From contig OY979716.1 of the NCBI GenBank assembly GCA_963855995.1, forward strand, positions 89,491,042-89,555,041: DNA of 64,000 nucleotides, given 5' to 3'. Source of the stretch: Muricea muricata (Eukaryota > Cnidaria > Anthozoa > Malacalcyonacea > Plexauridae). Below the pieces are notes generated by a model that ran no database searches, was not told the origin of the DNA, and saw nothing but the letters and a program-made list of their open reading frames with translations. Below, piece by piece: positions 43,030-55,044 of the stretch (the first letter of the stretch is position 1; each line of letters opens with the position of its first letter). The translations under genes were made by a program, and so were the position numbers.

Positions 43030-43689
43030 ATGGTTTTGTAGAAAATTTAAGAAGTTATAAGTGAATAAGGTACGATTTTGCCCTTTTTTAACCTCCTGAG
43101 CGAGCTGTGTTTGTGAGGCGGATTACGTCACAAAATCAAATATACGCACTGGATTTATGATTATTTTTAGAGCCAAATATACTTGTAAGCACTTTAGAGC
43201 AAAATATTTTCGCTTGATCTCCGTAAAACATGGCTAAAATTTTGACGCAATATAGATTGCATTATTTTTACGAGCCTCACTTAAGCGTCGTCTTGACTGT
43301 AGTTTTGGTGATTTCTGTTATTGCTCGAAATAGGCAAGTTTAAGACTCGCACAATGTGCAAAATTTAGATAAATTTTCATTATTTATTTTATCGTCTTAT
43401 AAAAGACACGGTAGTAGCTAACCTCTGAGTAGGAATTGTTTTTTGGCCTTCTTTTTAATGTAAGTAATCGATTGCCGAAATTAAACAATTTGTATACGAA
43501 AAATGGCTGACATTTTGACGTGCTCGGTGATTGATAGCATGTACATCAAAATCTTTTGAAGAAACAAGAAATTTGAAAAACCGAAAATAAATCCTTAATC
43601 TAGACACATTTTTGTACTTTCTCAGGAAATTCACACAAAATCTGTTTTTAATGACATTTTCATTTGTCCGCTTTTGTTGAGACAGCCTC
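43030..43689. repeat. Right TIR of the TTAA element
   Basis: Inverted partner of 35282-35930, ending GAGACAGCCTC next to TTAA. Confidence 0.8.
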
Positions 43690-43693
43690 TTAA

Positions 43694-45177
43694 TTACTCA
43701 ATGGACTTCAAAAGAAATGAATTACCTGAAACGCAAATATATTAATATTTCCTTCTACTTGATTAAAACGCAATATTTGCCCTTGAAGTTTATCACGATA
43801 AGCATTTTCTTGGCTACAATTGGGATATTTCACCAGGTATTTTAAATTTTGTCTTTTATTTACAATAAAAAATACTTTTCTCTGCCATATATTGATTTAA
43901 TTATGGCAGTTTAAAATTTTGAAGCATCCCAGATAGAACACAATACATTACGATATATTATATCGAATAATTATAATTCAAAATCAAAATTCAAAATAGC
44001 GTCGCTGCAATGTTCGTTTCCGTTGGAGGCCGGGCAACTCCAAACTATTCAGACGCTTCTTGATCTCGCTCCCAAGCCGAAGTGCATGATAAAACTTAGA
44101 TTTTGGTTTTTAAAATTTTAAATAATTGAATTACTGACCCCAACCCTAATGCTAATCCAAATCGTAAAAACTTGAAATAATGTTAAGAAAAAGACTTGAA
44201 CCCAGCTAGGATTCAAACCCCTGCCCGTTCTGTTAGAAATTGTCCGCCTAAACTGAGCTTGCTGAAAAGTATTGAATTTGAAACCATTCAGTTTCGGCCA
44301 CCATGTTACCATTGGCCGAGCATAGTTTTCTCTGTACGAACATGAATATTATTTAAAAATTATTCACCGAAGGTGAAGTGATTATTGGTGAATATCCACC
44401 GAGGCAAAGTCCATGTGAATAGTTACCATAATCACTAAGCCTGAGGCAAAAAATTGTCATAGTATAATTTATTTATGTATATAGCCCATATGGTATTATT
44501 AATTCTTTGTGAATTATTTAAAACACGAGCAGAAGTGCTTATATCTGATAAAGCACGAATTGCGAGTATTTTAAATGACTTCTAAAACGAACCATTTTAT
44601 GCCTATCTTGTCAGTTTATTTTCTCCGGGTACTCGAATATTGACGGGGTGGGATAGGTAATACGGACGCACAGTAATTGGCTCACGCTGTTGTGGTGATC
44701 CTGTCCTTGTGGTAAAAGCTAAATAAAATAAAATAAAGCCCGCCCATCACGCCCGACTGATATTTTAGACTATATTGCCGATTGTATTGTCCAAAAAATA
44801 TTCATTCAATATTGTTGATTCGTGTTCTTTTACAGTAAGGGCATGATAATACGTTTAACCTTAAAACAACAAGAGAAACAACCGATTGTGAGATGCTAGC
44901 TAATGGACCACCCCTCTTCCAGGCGAACTTTGGAATTAGGAATATTCATTATCACAGCTGGAAAGATAATGCCATATTCAGTAAAATGGCAAAGTTTGTC
45001 TAATCGCATTTCGAAATCTGAACCTTACCTTACTAATAATGCACGTTTTCCGTGCGTTATTGTCAATAATGTACTCAAACGATTTGTTGTTCCAGGTAAG
45101 TAAAAAAACACGATTGATTTTGAACAATCGCGTGCGTAGATTTTGAACAGTGAACGCGTATAATATATTAATCAAAT
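43694..45177. other. Intergenic with a tRNA-like SINE fragment
   Basis: No gene. AT-rich, with the tRNA-like stretch listed separately and low-complexity ATTATTTA-type sequence near 44,340-44,600. Confidence 0.45.
44193..44264 (-). repeat. tRNA-derived SINE-like fragment
   Basis: On the minus strand AAGCTCAGTTTAGGCGG resembles a tRNA A box. About 35 bases on, GGTTTGAATCC matches the B box of RNA polymerase III promoters. Stem pairing is poor, so this is a decayed tRNA-like SINE head rather than a working tRNA. Confidence 0.45.
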
Positions 45178-45533
45178 GCCCCGTTTACACTATACTGGAT
45201 TACATCGGAGCGTAGCGATTTTTATACCGGATTGGGCGGTTGTTTGCACTACGCCACAGTAATCCGGTACGTGCCACGGAGCGAAAATCACTCCGCACGG
45301 GAGGTGATACGTAAAGTAATCCGGTATGTGCCAAATGATTCCGGTGCAGTGTAAATAGTCCAATTCGGTACGCAAACTAATTCTGGCGCGAAATTTGTAA
45401 TATATGACATATATGACAGATTTGTAATATAATTATACTTACTTTTACGGCAGCAAGCACCCTTCAAATAATTGCTAGTCTATTTTGTCCGTCGACTAGC
45501 TATTATTCATCAAGGCGACGACTCCGGCAGACA

Positions 45534-46485
45534 TTGGTAACTTCTACTTTTCGTGTAAAACGAAAGAGAAAAAGAGATCGTAAACAACGACGATTTGGGG
45601 TAAGACCAGGGCGAAGTGATGCTTGGTGGAACGTTACACTGCCTGAAGAATGGAGAGAAAATTTTAGAATGTCGAAGCAAACATCTACTTTGCTTTGCCA
45701 AGCATTGAGTCCTTTTATTTCACAAAAAAGAACGCGCATGAGAAAGCCAATTTCCGTTCAAAAGAAGGTCGCAGTTACGTTGTACTATTTGTCGGATGGT
45801 GGTAGAATGAGGAAAACTGCAACAAATGCTTTCGGCTTAGCTGTGTCTAGCGTGTCAGTGTTTGTAAAAAACGTAACGCAAGCCATATCAAAGCACCTCG
45901 CTAGTACTTACCTGTATATAAAACTTCCCATTTCAGAACAGGAAGTGCAACAATTATCTGCAAACTTCATTTCACGTTTTGCTTTCCCCAGTGCTTAGCT
46001 GCAGTAGATGGTACACACATTTCCATACAAAAATCAAATGAAAACCCCTCGACATATATAAACCGGAAAGGGTATGATGGAAGGGTGTGCATGATGCACG
46101 TGTGCTTGGGAAGTCTGCAATAAATATGAAGTTCAGCAATGGTATTATACCACCATGCAAGAAAGTTATTGTGCAGGGTGAGCAAGAAGTACCTATTTCT
46201 CTACTAGGTGATCCAGCCTACTTTCTTTTACCATACATAATGAAGGAATTTGCTAAAGGTGGTAGCACTGCTGAGGAACAATTCTTTGGATATCAGCTTT
46301 CATCAGCACGAATGGTTTTTGAGTGTGCCTTTATGCGACTCAAAGCAAGGTTTGGTGTTCTGCAACGTTCTATGGATCTCTGTATGGACAATATACTAAC
46401 AACAACTCATGCATGTTTCATTTTACACAACTTTTGTGAGATGCACAATGAAACAATTCCCTATGATCTAATTGAAGCAGTGTAG
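45534..46485 (+). pseudogene. Harbinger transposase (DDE_Tnp_4), frameshifted and internally deleted
   Basis: The N-terminal helix-turn-helix part is 45534-45998 (45534 is the ORF start; the upstream exon is unclear). After a frameshift near 45,990 come Val-Asp-Gly-Thr-His-Ile (first Asp), His-Asp-Ala-Arg-Val-Leu (second Asp, about 46,090), Gly-Asp-Pro-Ala-Tyr and Glu-Cys-Ala-Phe-Met-Arg-Leu-Lys (Glu). The stretch usually found between the first two blocks is almost absent, so about 30 codons seem deleted at about 46,085. Not functional. Confidence 0.85.
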
Positions 46486-47182
46486 CTATATGACAGAGAG
46501 CTTCAACCTGCCATAGCTGAGGCACCTGTTCAGATGCATAAGAACGAACGAGGTGGAAAATCAATACAAGAATCTATATGAAGCTATTTTGAGTAAATTT
46601 TTGCCTAAAAGTACCATAGGGGACCGATCAATAATAATGGGAGGGGGGTCGATGGGTGATTAATACCAAATACAAAAATTTTTTTAGAGCCGCCCCCATC
46701 TTCAACTAGAAAATTTAGGACCCCCTCTCTCAAACGTTCAATTTCTTACAAAGGGTATATTTTTAGTAAATCAGTTTCTATAAGTTTATACAAAGTTTAT
46801 TAAAACTCTTCTACTTCTGTAGTTGAAGCCGTCCCCTTTCTCTCACTCATCGACCCCCCCCTGACATTAATAATGACCCGTCCCTAAATTAAAAAACTTT
46901 AAATGTTCATAGTTTAAAAAGCTTTTATTGTTCATAGTTTATCATATACAACTACAAATAACAGAATAGTTTCCTTAAAACAAAATGAAATGTTGTCTAA
47001 ACTTTTGGATGTCTCGAGTTCGATAAACTATATATGTATATATATTAGGAAAATCTTAATCTGAATCTGTCTCTTGTACATCAGGCTAATGCACAATATA
47101 GCTAAAACAATTGGAAGGAAAATACTGACTTAAACCATAAGGCATTTCAGGATAGGTGGGCATTGAGGAAGGTAAGCGTACA

Positions 47183-48290
47183 CTACTGTATGACATAGGT
47201 GGTTGCTGTTTGGATTGATACATTTTTGTCATTAAGTCCAAGCAACCTTGTTATTGCACTTCCAGCACTTTCCATAGTCTTCACCATCTTGCTTGTGTTG
47301 TTAAGGAATTGCTGGTCAACATTTTCTGATGTTTCCATCACCTTTCTTTTAAGTGCCAAATCTTCCTTGAAAAGGCTAAGATGTTGTTTTTCAATATTAA
47401 GCTTTGGGGTCATCTTTTTCTCTTGTTGGCCTTTCAAGCATGCTGCTATCTTTTCTCTTCTACCACATTCCTCTGGCTTTTTCGATGTGCTTGGTACTAT
47501 ATCATCATTTTCTTCATCCTTCTTGCCAAGCAACCTCTCAATTTCATCACCACTATCTTCCAGCAAAGGTTGATGTGGTGGTGCAGTTTCAAAAGAATAT
47601 CTTGGATTTGAGATTGAATTGTCAATGCCATCCGGAACAATTAATTTAGGGAATGCTAAATTTAAAAAGCCCTGGTAAATTCATATAACCTTCATGACCT
47701 GCTAAAATTGGTAAAATCTTTTATATGATCAATATACTATTGAAAGAAAAGAGTATGATTGATTTTATCCTACGAAAAATATAAATTGATGCAAATCAAT
47801 GCTACATTTTGAGTAGACAAACAAGTTTTTTATACTGTTCGTTAACTAAGCAACTTGAATTCAACCTAAAATTTCCAATCTGAAAACAAAATGAACTCTT
47901 ATATGTACAGTACCTTCGATGCTTGTTGTCGATGGAGCGCCAGCGCAAATATCGTGACATAAATCGTAGAATGTCATGACAACACGACCACCGCCATTAC
48001 GTTTTCCAATATCGACTGCTTTTTTGTAATTCTTTCGAATTGCCTTCATCTTGGCGGATATTCGCTCTTTTGTAATTAGCTTATTTGATCTTGGGTCCTT
48101 TTGGATATCTTTCGATAAACATTTTGCTGATCTTTTCATACTTTGATTTCGCGCCTTTTCAATCAATACCGTTGTAAAGGCTTTCTGATGCGACGACTTT
48201 AACTGTTTCGAGAAGCAGTTCAAATTCCGATTCTGTCCATGTAAAATTTGGCTCTTTTTGTTTTGTTTTTGTCTGAGACATATTTGCATG
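47183..48290 (-). pseudogene. Harbinger Myb/SANT-like DNA-binding protein, broken
   Basis: The 5' part begins with Met-Ser-Gln-Thr-Lys at about 48,280 and a SANT-like Trp-Thr-Glu-Ser-Glu-Phe-Glu-Leu-Leu-Leu. It changes frame near 48,200 and continues through a Lys/Arg-rich helical domain to about 47,910. The 3' part (47183-47566) is acidic, then coiled-coil-like. An intron between them (about 47,640-47,910) is likely. In this superfamily the Myb-like partner carries the transposase to the nucleus and the element ends. Confidence 0.7.
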
Positions 48291-48487
48291 CGTCCGAGTA
48301 GCAAAGCCAAGAGCGCTTGTAACATTTAGCGGGAAACTGGCTCTGCTTCCATGACAATATAAAAAAGTGTTGAGCTGGCAACGAATAAAGCTGTAAATGC
48401 GGCGTAGCGTATACACCCTTGTTTTTTTACTTCGGAGTGAAAATTAATCCGGTATAAAATGTAATCCGGTATAGTGTAAACGGGGCC

Positions 48488-50049
48488 TAAAATATTGTAT
48501 TTGTTCCAGCAAAATAGATTATTTTAGGTCCATGGGAATTTAAAATAGCGAGTGGACGTAATTTATAATAACGAAATAATAGTACGAGTGGACGCTATTT
48601 TAAATTTCTATCGATCTAATCTAATCTTGAGACTAATTGAGGCTAACATTTAGAAACGCGCTCCCTTGCGTCGAAGTTAATTTAGCGCCCGATTAAATTT
48701 TTAAAGCGAGTACATGATAACTAACCAACTATAAATTATGATTTAGACAAAACTTCAAGCTAAAATACGTTTGCGTTTTAATATAAATGCAATTAAATAT
48801 ATCTATCATAAATTATCCCATTTTTGTGACTTCAAAGTAAAATTGCTATTGGCGAAAAATGAAGCTACATCAGTTTTTGTACTTTGGCTTCCTTCGCAAA
48901 ATCAAGAAAAAAACAATAAAAACAGCACATACAAAAATCGCAAGCTTCGTAGGAAAATGTCTTCCCTTATTAACAACACTTCGTCAACAAACTTTGCAAT
49001 TCTACTAATTTTAGGACGCTTTTTTCAGCTGTCATGAAAGATTTTGCTCGTTTTGGCCGGATCAAAATTAAGTCTATCATAGGATTCCGAATTGCCTATT
49101 AACCAGCTTAACTTTCCATTTATAAAGATCCATATCAACGTGATTATGAAGCCGAAGTAGGGCCTCAAGGAAACGCAAAAATGTATGTGATGCCAAAGCA
49201 TTGTGTGACCGTGGTCTTGAGAGTGGGATATAGATGTGTATCAGTATTGGATCAAATTTTGTGATCCTAAAATATCTGGTTTGACCTTTGACAAATTAAT
49301 CCACAAGAAAAATAGTGGAGTAAATATTGGTAAGCAGTATTTTGTTTTTAATTTAAGCTATTCTCAAAGTATGCTGGCAAAGGGGGGCAATACCCGGAAT
49401 GCTAAATGGGACCCGGCGGAAAACTCGAAAAGATTTTATAAAAAAATCTTTCACTAGCTAAATTTCCTCGGTCCAATTTGAGGAACCCAATATTGTTAAT
49501 ATATAGCCAGTGGTTTCGCTGTCATTATAATCTATTTATATAGCTTTTTACATCTTTCGCACTTTGCAGATACATGTACGCATAGCGTGCCCATTTTGTT
49601 TTCATAGTTACAGCATAAACTAAAACAAAAACTGCGAATAAAAAAAATCGTATCTTTGTTAAATTTATAACAAAATAAACAAAGACAGGAGTTTACAACA
49701 CATTATAAACGTTTGAAACAATAAATTATAGTTTATAGAGGAATGTTTTCCCAAAGAACTTTCCCTTTTTCGTTCGCTATCAAATGTTAAAAATTGTGTT
49801 TATTATATAGATACTGTAATTTAAGTATAGTTTTATGCATGTGAAAAGCCATTTCGAGATTAATTCTAAACCAACGCCAACCAATCAGAAACGTGAAACC
49901 GATTATTTCACACGTTCGAAAGACGTTTCGTCCAATCAGGGCTGTCGAGCGTTTACGTACGAGCAAATTCGCTCACGGCCTGCAATTTGGCCATGTTTAC
50001 GTTAGGAGTTTCTGAGTTAACCATGCTCGCCTTTTTCTTAAAATGATTT
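48488..50049. other. Intergenic, no gene recognised
   Basis: It contains the small inverted pair AATTTAAAATAGCG (48537-48550) and CGCTATTTTAAATT (48593-48606). Short frames near 48,771-49,037 and 49,236-49,457 match nothing I know. Confidence 0.5.
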
Positions 50050-51443
50050 TTTGCCACGTCCAATGTTGAAGGGAGGCTCGAAACGCTCGAGAAACCTATT
50101 CAAGATTACATTCTTGAGAAGAAAAACAAAAATACCCGTGCCAAAACAAACAGAGATGTAAAGTTACTCATTGACTTTTTGAGACAAAACAACGAGCAAC
50201 GAAATCCAGAAGAATTGCCGCCTGAAGAATTAAATGGTTATCTCTCTGAATTCATCTACAGTGTAAAAAGAAAGGACGGTGGGGATTACGAACCTTATAG
50301 CCTTCGAGGCTTTCTATCAAGCTTTCATCGACATTTAAAGGAGCGTAAATATTCCGCGAATATTATCGAAAACATCGCATTTGAACAAACACGAAAATTT
50401 CTCCAATCACGATGTAAAAAATTGAAAAAAGAAGGCAAAGGGAACAAACCAAATGCTGCTCAGCCTTGACTGACAACGAGATAAACATTCTGTACGAACA
50501 GAATCAGCTCGGAATTTCAAATGCTGAGGCGCTTCTGAACACACTATGGTTGTTTAATTCACTGCACTTTGGTCTGCGAGGCTGTGACGAGCACAGACAA
50601 ATGTGTTACGGAGATATTAAACTATTGTCGGCAGCAGACAGGACAGAGTAGTTGGAATATTTAGAGCGTCAAACGAAAACGAGAACAGGCGCGGAACCTC
50701 GCAACATAAGACCTGTAAAGCCAAAAGCATTCGCATTACCGAACAGCTCATGCGACAGAGATCCAGTTGTAGTTTACAAAACGTATTGCGAGAAGAGACT
50801 AGAATCCATGAATAAAGCTGAAGCCCCATTCTACCCTGGTATAAATCACATCAAAACACCATCATCCAGTAAAAGTTGGTTTAAAGCAAATGCTATGGGA
50901 GTAAACAAACTCAATGGTTTGATGAAGAACATGGCAATAAAAGCAGGGCTCGATTGTCATCGACTTACTAATCACAGTACTTGCAAGAGAATGGTCCAAA
51001 AACTAAACGACAACGACGTTCCTCCTACTCATATCATGCAGCTATCGGGTCATAAAAACATTCAAAGTATTAACAACTACAGCCACGTTTCTGAACAACT
51101 GCAGAAAACCATGTCCAGAATTTTGAGTGACTCTACACCCTCGTCCTCGACTAAACCTGCAGTTCTGGAATGGACGAGTCAAAACAAACGAGTCCTAGCT
51201 CAAGGTGAAACAATATCGTGCAGCAGCTATCATTTAGTCTCAGGATTACCAGCGTCAAGTAATCCAACATCTTCAGCTACAGGCCTCTGCCGTGGAGCTG
51301 TGATTAACGGAGATCATTTCAATATTAATATTAATACAGTCAACAAGTCTCCCACAACAGTATCGACAAAACAGCATTCGTTTAAACGTATCAAAATACT
51401 TGACTCGTCGGACGAAGATAGTCCTCCTTTGTTTTTAGACTAA
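50050..51443 (+). pseudogene. Crypton/DUF3504-type tyrosine recombinase, two breaks
   Basis: The coding frame starts about 50,050 (before the first ATG at 50179). A helical SAM-like N-terminal domain runs to 50,466. A one-base shift leads to the frame 50466-50651, which meets a TAG at 50649-50651 and continues in the same frame to 51443. The catalytic part has His-Arg-Leu-Thr-Asn-His-Ser-Thr-Cys-Lys-Arg (about 50,960), Leu-Ser-Gly-His-Lys (51,046) and a Tyr in Asn-Asn-Tyr-Ser-His (about 51,075). This matches the DUF3504 family derived from Crypton recombinases (QRICH1, ZMYM2, KCTD1 relatives). The tail is Ser/Thr-rich and ends acidic. An active enzyme is unlikely. Confidence 0.8.
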
Positions 51444-52299
51444 AAACTATAGTCATATTAGATATTGTCCAGTACTTTCTTTATTTTGAAATCTTGTAAA
51501 AGTTCTAAACGTTTGTTTCATGATCATGTTCTAAAAAAGAACTATTCTTGTTTATAATTAGAACTTTCCTTGTTAGCATGTTCCAAAGTTTGTGAAATGT
51601 TTCATAAAGCTTTTAATGGTAAAATAAAGTACACTTTTAAATTACCGTTTGAAATGGAAAATATCAGTATCTATAAAACAAACAAATTTGTTAATGGGAA
51701 GTGCTTATGTATGGCATTTACGCACTTGTTAATTTGTTTTCCCCAAACTCACTCGCTCGTTCGTTTTGCGAAAACAAATTAACGCGTGCGTAAATACCAT
51801 ACGTCAGCACTTCCCATTAAGAACTCTATATTTACTATATAGATCAGTACAGTAGAATATGGGCTTGATCCATGTGTAAAGTCTAAGTGGAAACACAGCG
51901 GGAAATAACGGAAACACTTCAAGCACGCTCTCAAAACGAATTTGTTGTTTTGAAACATTTTTCATGAGAATCTTTGCACGTTAAACCTGCTAGCGGTTTA
52001 CATGATATAGCTTTAAAATGCGTGTTTCATTGACATATTCCACTAGAAATTTGGGCTTGTTGATTTCCACAAAATATTAAGATGTCCAGAGATTTGTTTT
52101 GCATATTTAATCTATGTCCATCGTTAGGCTAGGGTACACTAGCAAACAATATTTAGAAGCGCAATCAACTGAATTTTCAAACCCCTTTAACTTGTTAAGA
52201 AAGTTAGAGGTTTAAGAAAGTTGAATGTTTGCACATGCTGGGGAATTTTTTCAGCATTGTCACAAGAATGATTATATTAATCATACTCAACGCTGGTAT
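51444..52299. other. Intergenic with a foldback element
   Basis: No gene apart from the foldback at 51691-51820. An AT-rich flank precedes the BEL/Pao element. Confidence 0.5.
51691..51820. repeat. Foldback/MITE starting TTAATGGGAAGTGCT
   Basis: 130 bases with ends TTAATGGGAAGTGCT and AGCACTTCCCATTAA. Pairing continues inwards through TTTACGCAC/GTGCGTAAA and TTAATTTGTTTTC/GAAAACAAATTAA. Confidence 0.85.
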
Positions 52300-52553
52300 T
52301 GTTATCACGATAAACGTTTCGTTGCCACGAATAAAATCAAACAATGACGACGAAAGATTTAAAGGTTATATTTAAAACATATGAATAAACATTACAAACA
52401 AGATTGTAAGACAAAAGACACTTGAATTCTCATCCTTTTCGCTTGTCTATATAAGTCCACGAAAAGACCCTTGTCCAAACGATAAAAATACAACAACAAT
52501 AACCAGAATTTTCCCAAAAAAGCCCGTAAAACCGGTTTTCTATTGCGATCACA
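52300..52553 (-). repeat. 3' LTR of the BEL/Pao element
   Basis: About 254 bp with TG...CA ends. Differs from the other LTR by a few substitutions and a TA-dinucleotide/AAC-repeat length change. Confidence 0.88.
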
Positions 52554-52645
52554 CGCAAGGTGCGCGTGTAAAACTCGCTTGTTCTAAAAATACCCCCTCC
52601 TCACACTGTTAAAGCAGTGTGCACAAAACAACAACTTTTGTAAAT

Positions 52646-52945
52646 CTACTGTTCTATAAATGTTTTCTTAAAGTTCTCGAGTGGAACAAGTTTATGGATC
52701 AGTCTTACCAACGTTTTGCCACCACACTTAACTTTTGCAACCCGTGCATGGCCATCTCGTCTTGGGTACATTTCAAGAATTCTTCCCAAAGGCCATCTGT
52801 CTCGAGGTATATCTTGATCCAGGACCAATACAACATCCCCGCTCTTTACAGACTTTACTATATGATTCCACTTCGGCCTTGCTCTTAACGACAGTAGGTA
52901 CTCTCTCATCCACCTGCTCCATTCGTGCGAAATCAACTCTTGCAC
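52646..52945 (-). pseudogene. BEL/Pao pol C-terminal domain (DUF5641-type)
   Basis: Residues read Trp-Ser-Arg-Trp ... Tyr-Leu-Leu-Ser-Leu-Arg, then Lys-Ser-Gly-Asp-Val-Val-Leu-Val ... Arg-Trp-Pro-Leu-Gly-Arg-Ile-Leu. This is the SH3-like domain after the integrase of BEL/Pao elements. It ends with a short tail near the 3' LTR. Confidence 0.8.
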
Positions 52946-54085
52946 TTTTCTCCTTCGATTGCGACGGTTGAACGGCGTAGTATCAACACTCTCTGGTGCG
53001 AAGTTTCCTCATGCTTGGCCATGAAGGAAGTGGTTCGGCGTCAATGGAACATCGTCTCTTAGGTCGGCTGATTGATACGTCAAAGGCCTGGAGTTGAGGG
53101 ACCTTCAACTCCCGTTCACGCAATGATCAACTCCTTATCAGTCACATGGCTATCCTCCAACACGGCATACACGGCTTTTTTTGCAGCTTTTACCACTGCA
53201 TCAAACACCCCCCAAAATGAGGTGCTGCAGGAGGATTGAACTTCCACTTTATGTTACCCTGTCCACCGTCTCTTTTGATTTTGTCCTGATCTAATTTATT
53301 GACGAGGTCTTTCAGCTCATTCACAGCCCCCACAAAATTATAGTGCCATTATCACTGGTCATCTCCTTCGGAACTCCTCGTCTGCAGGTGAATCTTGCGA
53401 ATTCATTCAAAAAACCATCTTTATCCAAACGCCAAGCAACTTCGATTTGGATCGCCCGCGCAGAAAACGTTTTTGCCTATTTTTACCCCGTCCTTGGATT
53501 GTGGTGATAGGTCCAGCATAATCTACTCCGGTTTGGTCGACAGCACGATATGTGAGGCGAAGACGGTTTGGCGGTAGAGGGGCCATAACTTGTGCTGCGG
53601 TCTTGTTTTTCCGTTTTTTTACATTCATTACACTGATTCTTGAAATCCTTAATCTCATCTCTTGCGGCCGGAAGCCAGTACCTCTGACTAATCTGCATCA
53701 GAAAAAAGTTGATACCAGCTGAATGATTTGCTAATTCATGGAAATATCTCACAATCAACCTGGTTATCCAATGTCCTTTTGGCAAGACGAAGGGAAATCT
53801 GGCGTCATACGGTAGGTATTCTTCGAATCGCAGTCGACCATCAGAACGAATCATACCTTGATCATCCAAGCGCGGATTCAGTTTTACAAGCACTCTTTTC
53901 TGTGCGACCTGTTTCTTTGCAGGTAACGATTTGTGTTCTTCTTGAAAACTTTCTCCTTGTGCTGAGCGTATAATATCTTTTTCGGCATCTCGTCTTTCTT
54001 CGGGTAATAACTCTCGACCAACCCTTTTTTTGGCCTTTCGCATGTTGCTTACAACTCTCTGCACTCTTGCATATACTCCGACCAA
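52946..54085 (-). pseudogene. BEL/Pao integrase, frameshifted
   Basis: 54085-53483 holds the zinc-binding part (His-Glu-Leu-Ala-Asn-His ... Cys-Asn-Glu-Cys). It then shifts frame to Asp-Gln-Thr-Gly-Val-Asp-Tyr-Ala-Gly-Pro (first catalytic Asp, about 53,520). The rest of the core to 52,946 is in several frames with stops. Confidence 0.75.
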
Positions 54086-54121
54086 ATGGACCCTACTGGA
54101 ATATCGTCTAGGATCAAGTCT

Positions 54122-54577
54122 CTAGTCAGTGGTTTCAGTACTTCTGATCTTTTTTCTCTCAAAAACTGGCCGTTGGTGATGACAGGGGATCTCTACAACA
54201 TTTTTGTCGCTATCGTTCCGTGTGTTGGCAGTTTTCTTGTCAGGTAGATCGTTAGGGCAGTTGTCCAGTTTCATCTTTGGCCATCTGTCCCAATGATTCA
54301 GAAGCCACTCTAGCCCATTCCACCATAATGCACAGTCGGATAACACTTCAGGCGTTCTACCTCTTGTGCAAAGATCAGCCGGATTTTGGTCCCTCGAAAC
54401 ATGCTGCCATTGTGCTTGTTCAGTGTTCATTTGGATTTTTCCGATACGGTTAGCGATGAAGGCTCGAAACTCATGTCCGTGACCACGTATCCACCACAGC
54501 ACGTCGTTGCTGCTTGAGTAAAATATTACAGTGGCCATCGATACTTCAAGAGTACTCACGAAACGAACGAACAACAA
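54122..54577 (-). pseudogene. BEL/Pao RNase H remnant joined directly to protease
   Basis: Contains Ser-Asn-Asp-Val-Leu-Trp-Trp-Ile-Arg-Gly and Ala-Asn-Arg-Ile-Gly-Lys-Ile-Gln, then Trp-Gln-His-Val-Ser-Arg-Asp-Gln-Asn-Pro-Ala-Asp, typical of the last part of the BEL/Pao RNase H. The part before it runs into the protease tail (54556-54756), so RT and the start of RNase H are missing. Confidence 0.8.
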
Positions 54578-55044
54578 ACGAGCACCAAACGAGCAACAGG
54601 CCCTCCTGCTTCTCCACGGATGTCGACTAGCGAAAAATGCAACTCTGGATTGTCCACCCCAATCAACAAATCTACATATCTGCCTCTGACTGGCTCTGGG
54701 AAGTCACACTCCTTTAGATGTGTCCAGCTCTTCTTGCTTTCCCTCCAATCTTCCACTTCCTAACTCCCCGTCACCTTGCGAGGGCATGTCTTTACATCAA
54801 TACTTTTGCTAAATTGTCCGTCAACACTTTCTATGGTAACATTTACAGGCATCGACTGGAATGTCTCGATTTCATTGTTTAATACGTGTACTTTTACTGT
54901 TTGAAACGGTTCTTGGATTCCCAATATCCCGGCAACCTCCTCATTCAAAAACGTTTCATTCGACGCATCGTCCAAGATTGCGTTCACCTTCACCTTGCGA
55001 TTGTTTTTCTTCAACCATACTGGAATAGTCCTCAGCGGAAACAC
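54556..55044 (-). pseudogene. BEL/Pao aspartic protease (DUF1758-type), frame break
   Basis: 55044-54760 has the active-site-like Ala-Ile-Leu-Asp-Asp-Ala-Ser-Asn-Glu-Thr-Phe followed by beta-rich sequence. A stop/shift at about 54,757 leads to the C-terminal part (Val-Asp-Leu-Leu-Ile-Gly-Val-Asp), which ends at the deletion junction. Confidence 0.75.

Larger units (their letters stand above)
35282..43689. mobile_element. 8.4-kb TTAA-flanked DNA transposon with 0.65-kb TIRs
   Basis: TTAA lies directly outside both ends (35278-35281 and 43690-43693). The ends GAG(T/G)CTGTCTC are inverted, and similarity between the arms continues for about 650 bases. TTAA target duplications are made by piggyBac and Kolobok superfamilies. 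The element carries a broken multi-exon gene on the minus strand (36602-40600) and a nested hAT-type element (40826-42776). The superfamily is left open. Confidence 0.8.
45178..48487. mobile_element. PIF/Harbinger transposon
   Basis: The inverted ends are GCCCCGTTTACACTATAC(T/C)GGATTACAT at 45178-45205 and, complemented, near 48,460-48,487. GGATTA/TAATCC sub-repeats lie just inside. The element holds the two genes typical of the superfamily, a DDE transposase (plus) and a Myb/SANT-like protein (minus), arranged convergently. A clean 3-bp duplication could not be assigned. Confidence 0.85.

Noticed and set aside
44193-44264. Functional tRNA gene
   Set aside because: A- and B-box-like sequences are present but acceptor and anticodon stems do not pair; kept only as SINE-like.
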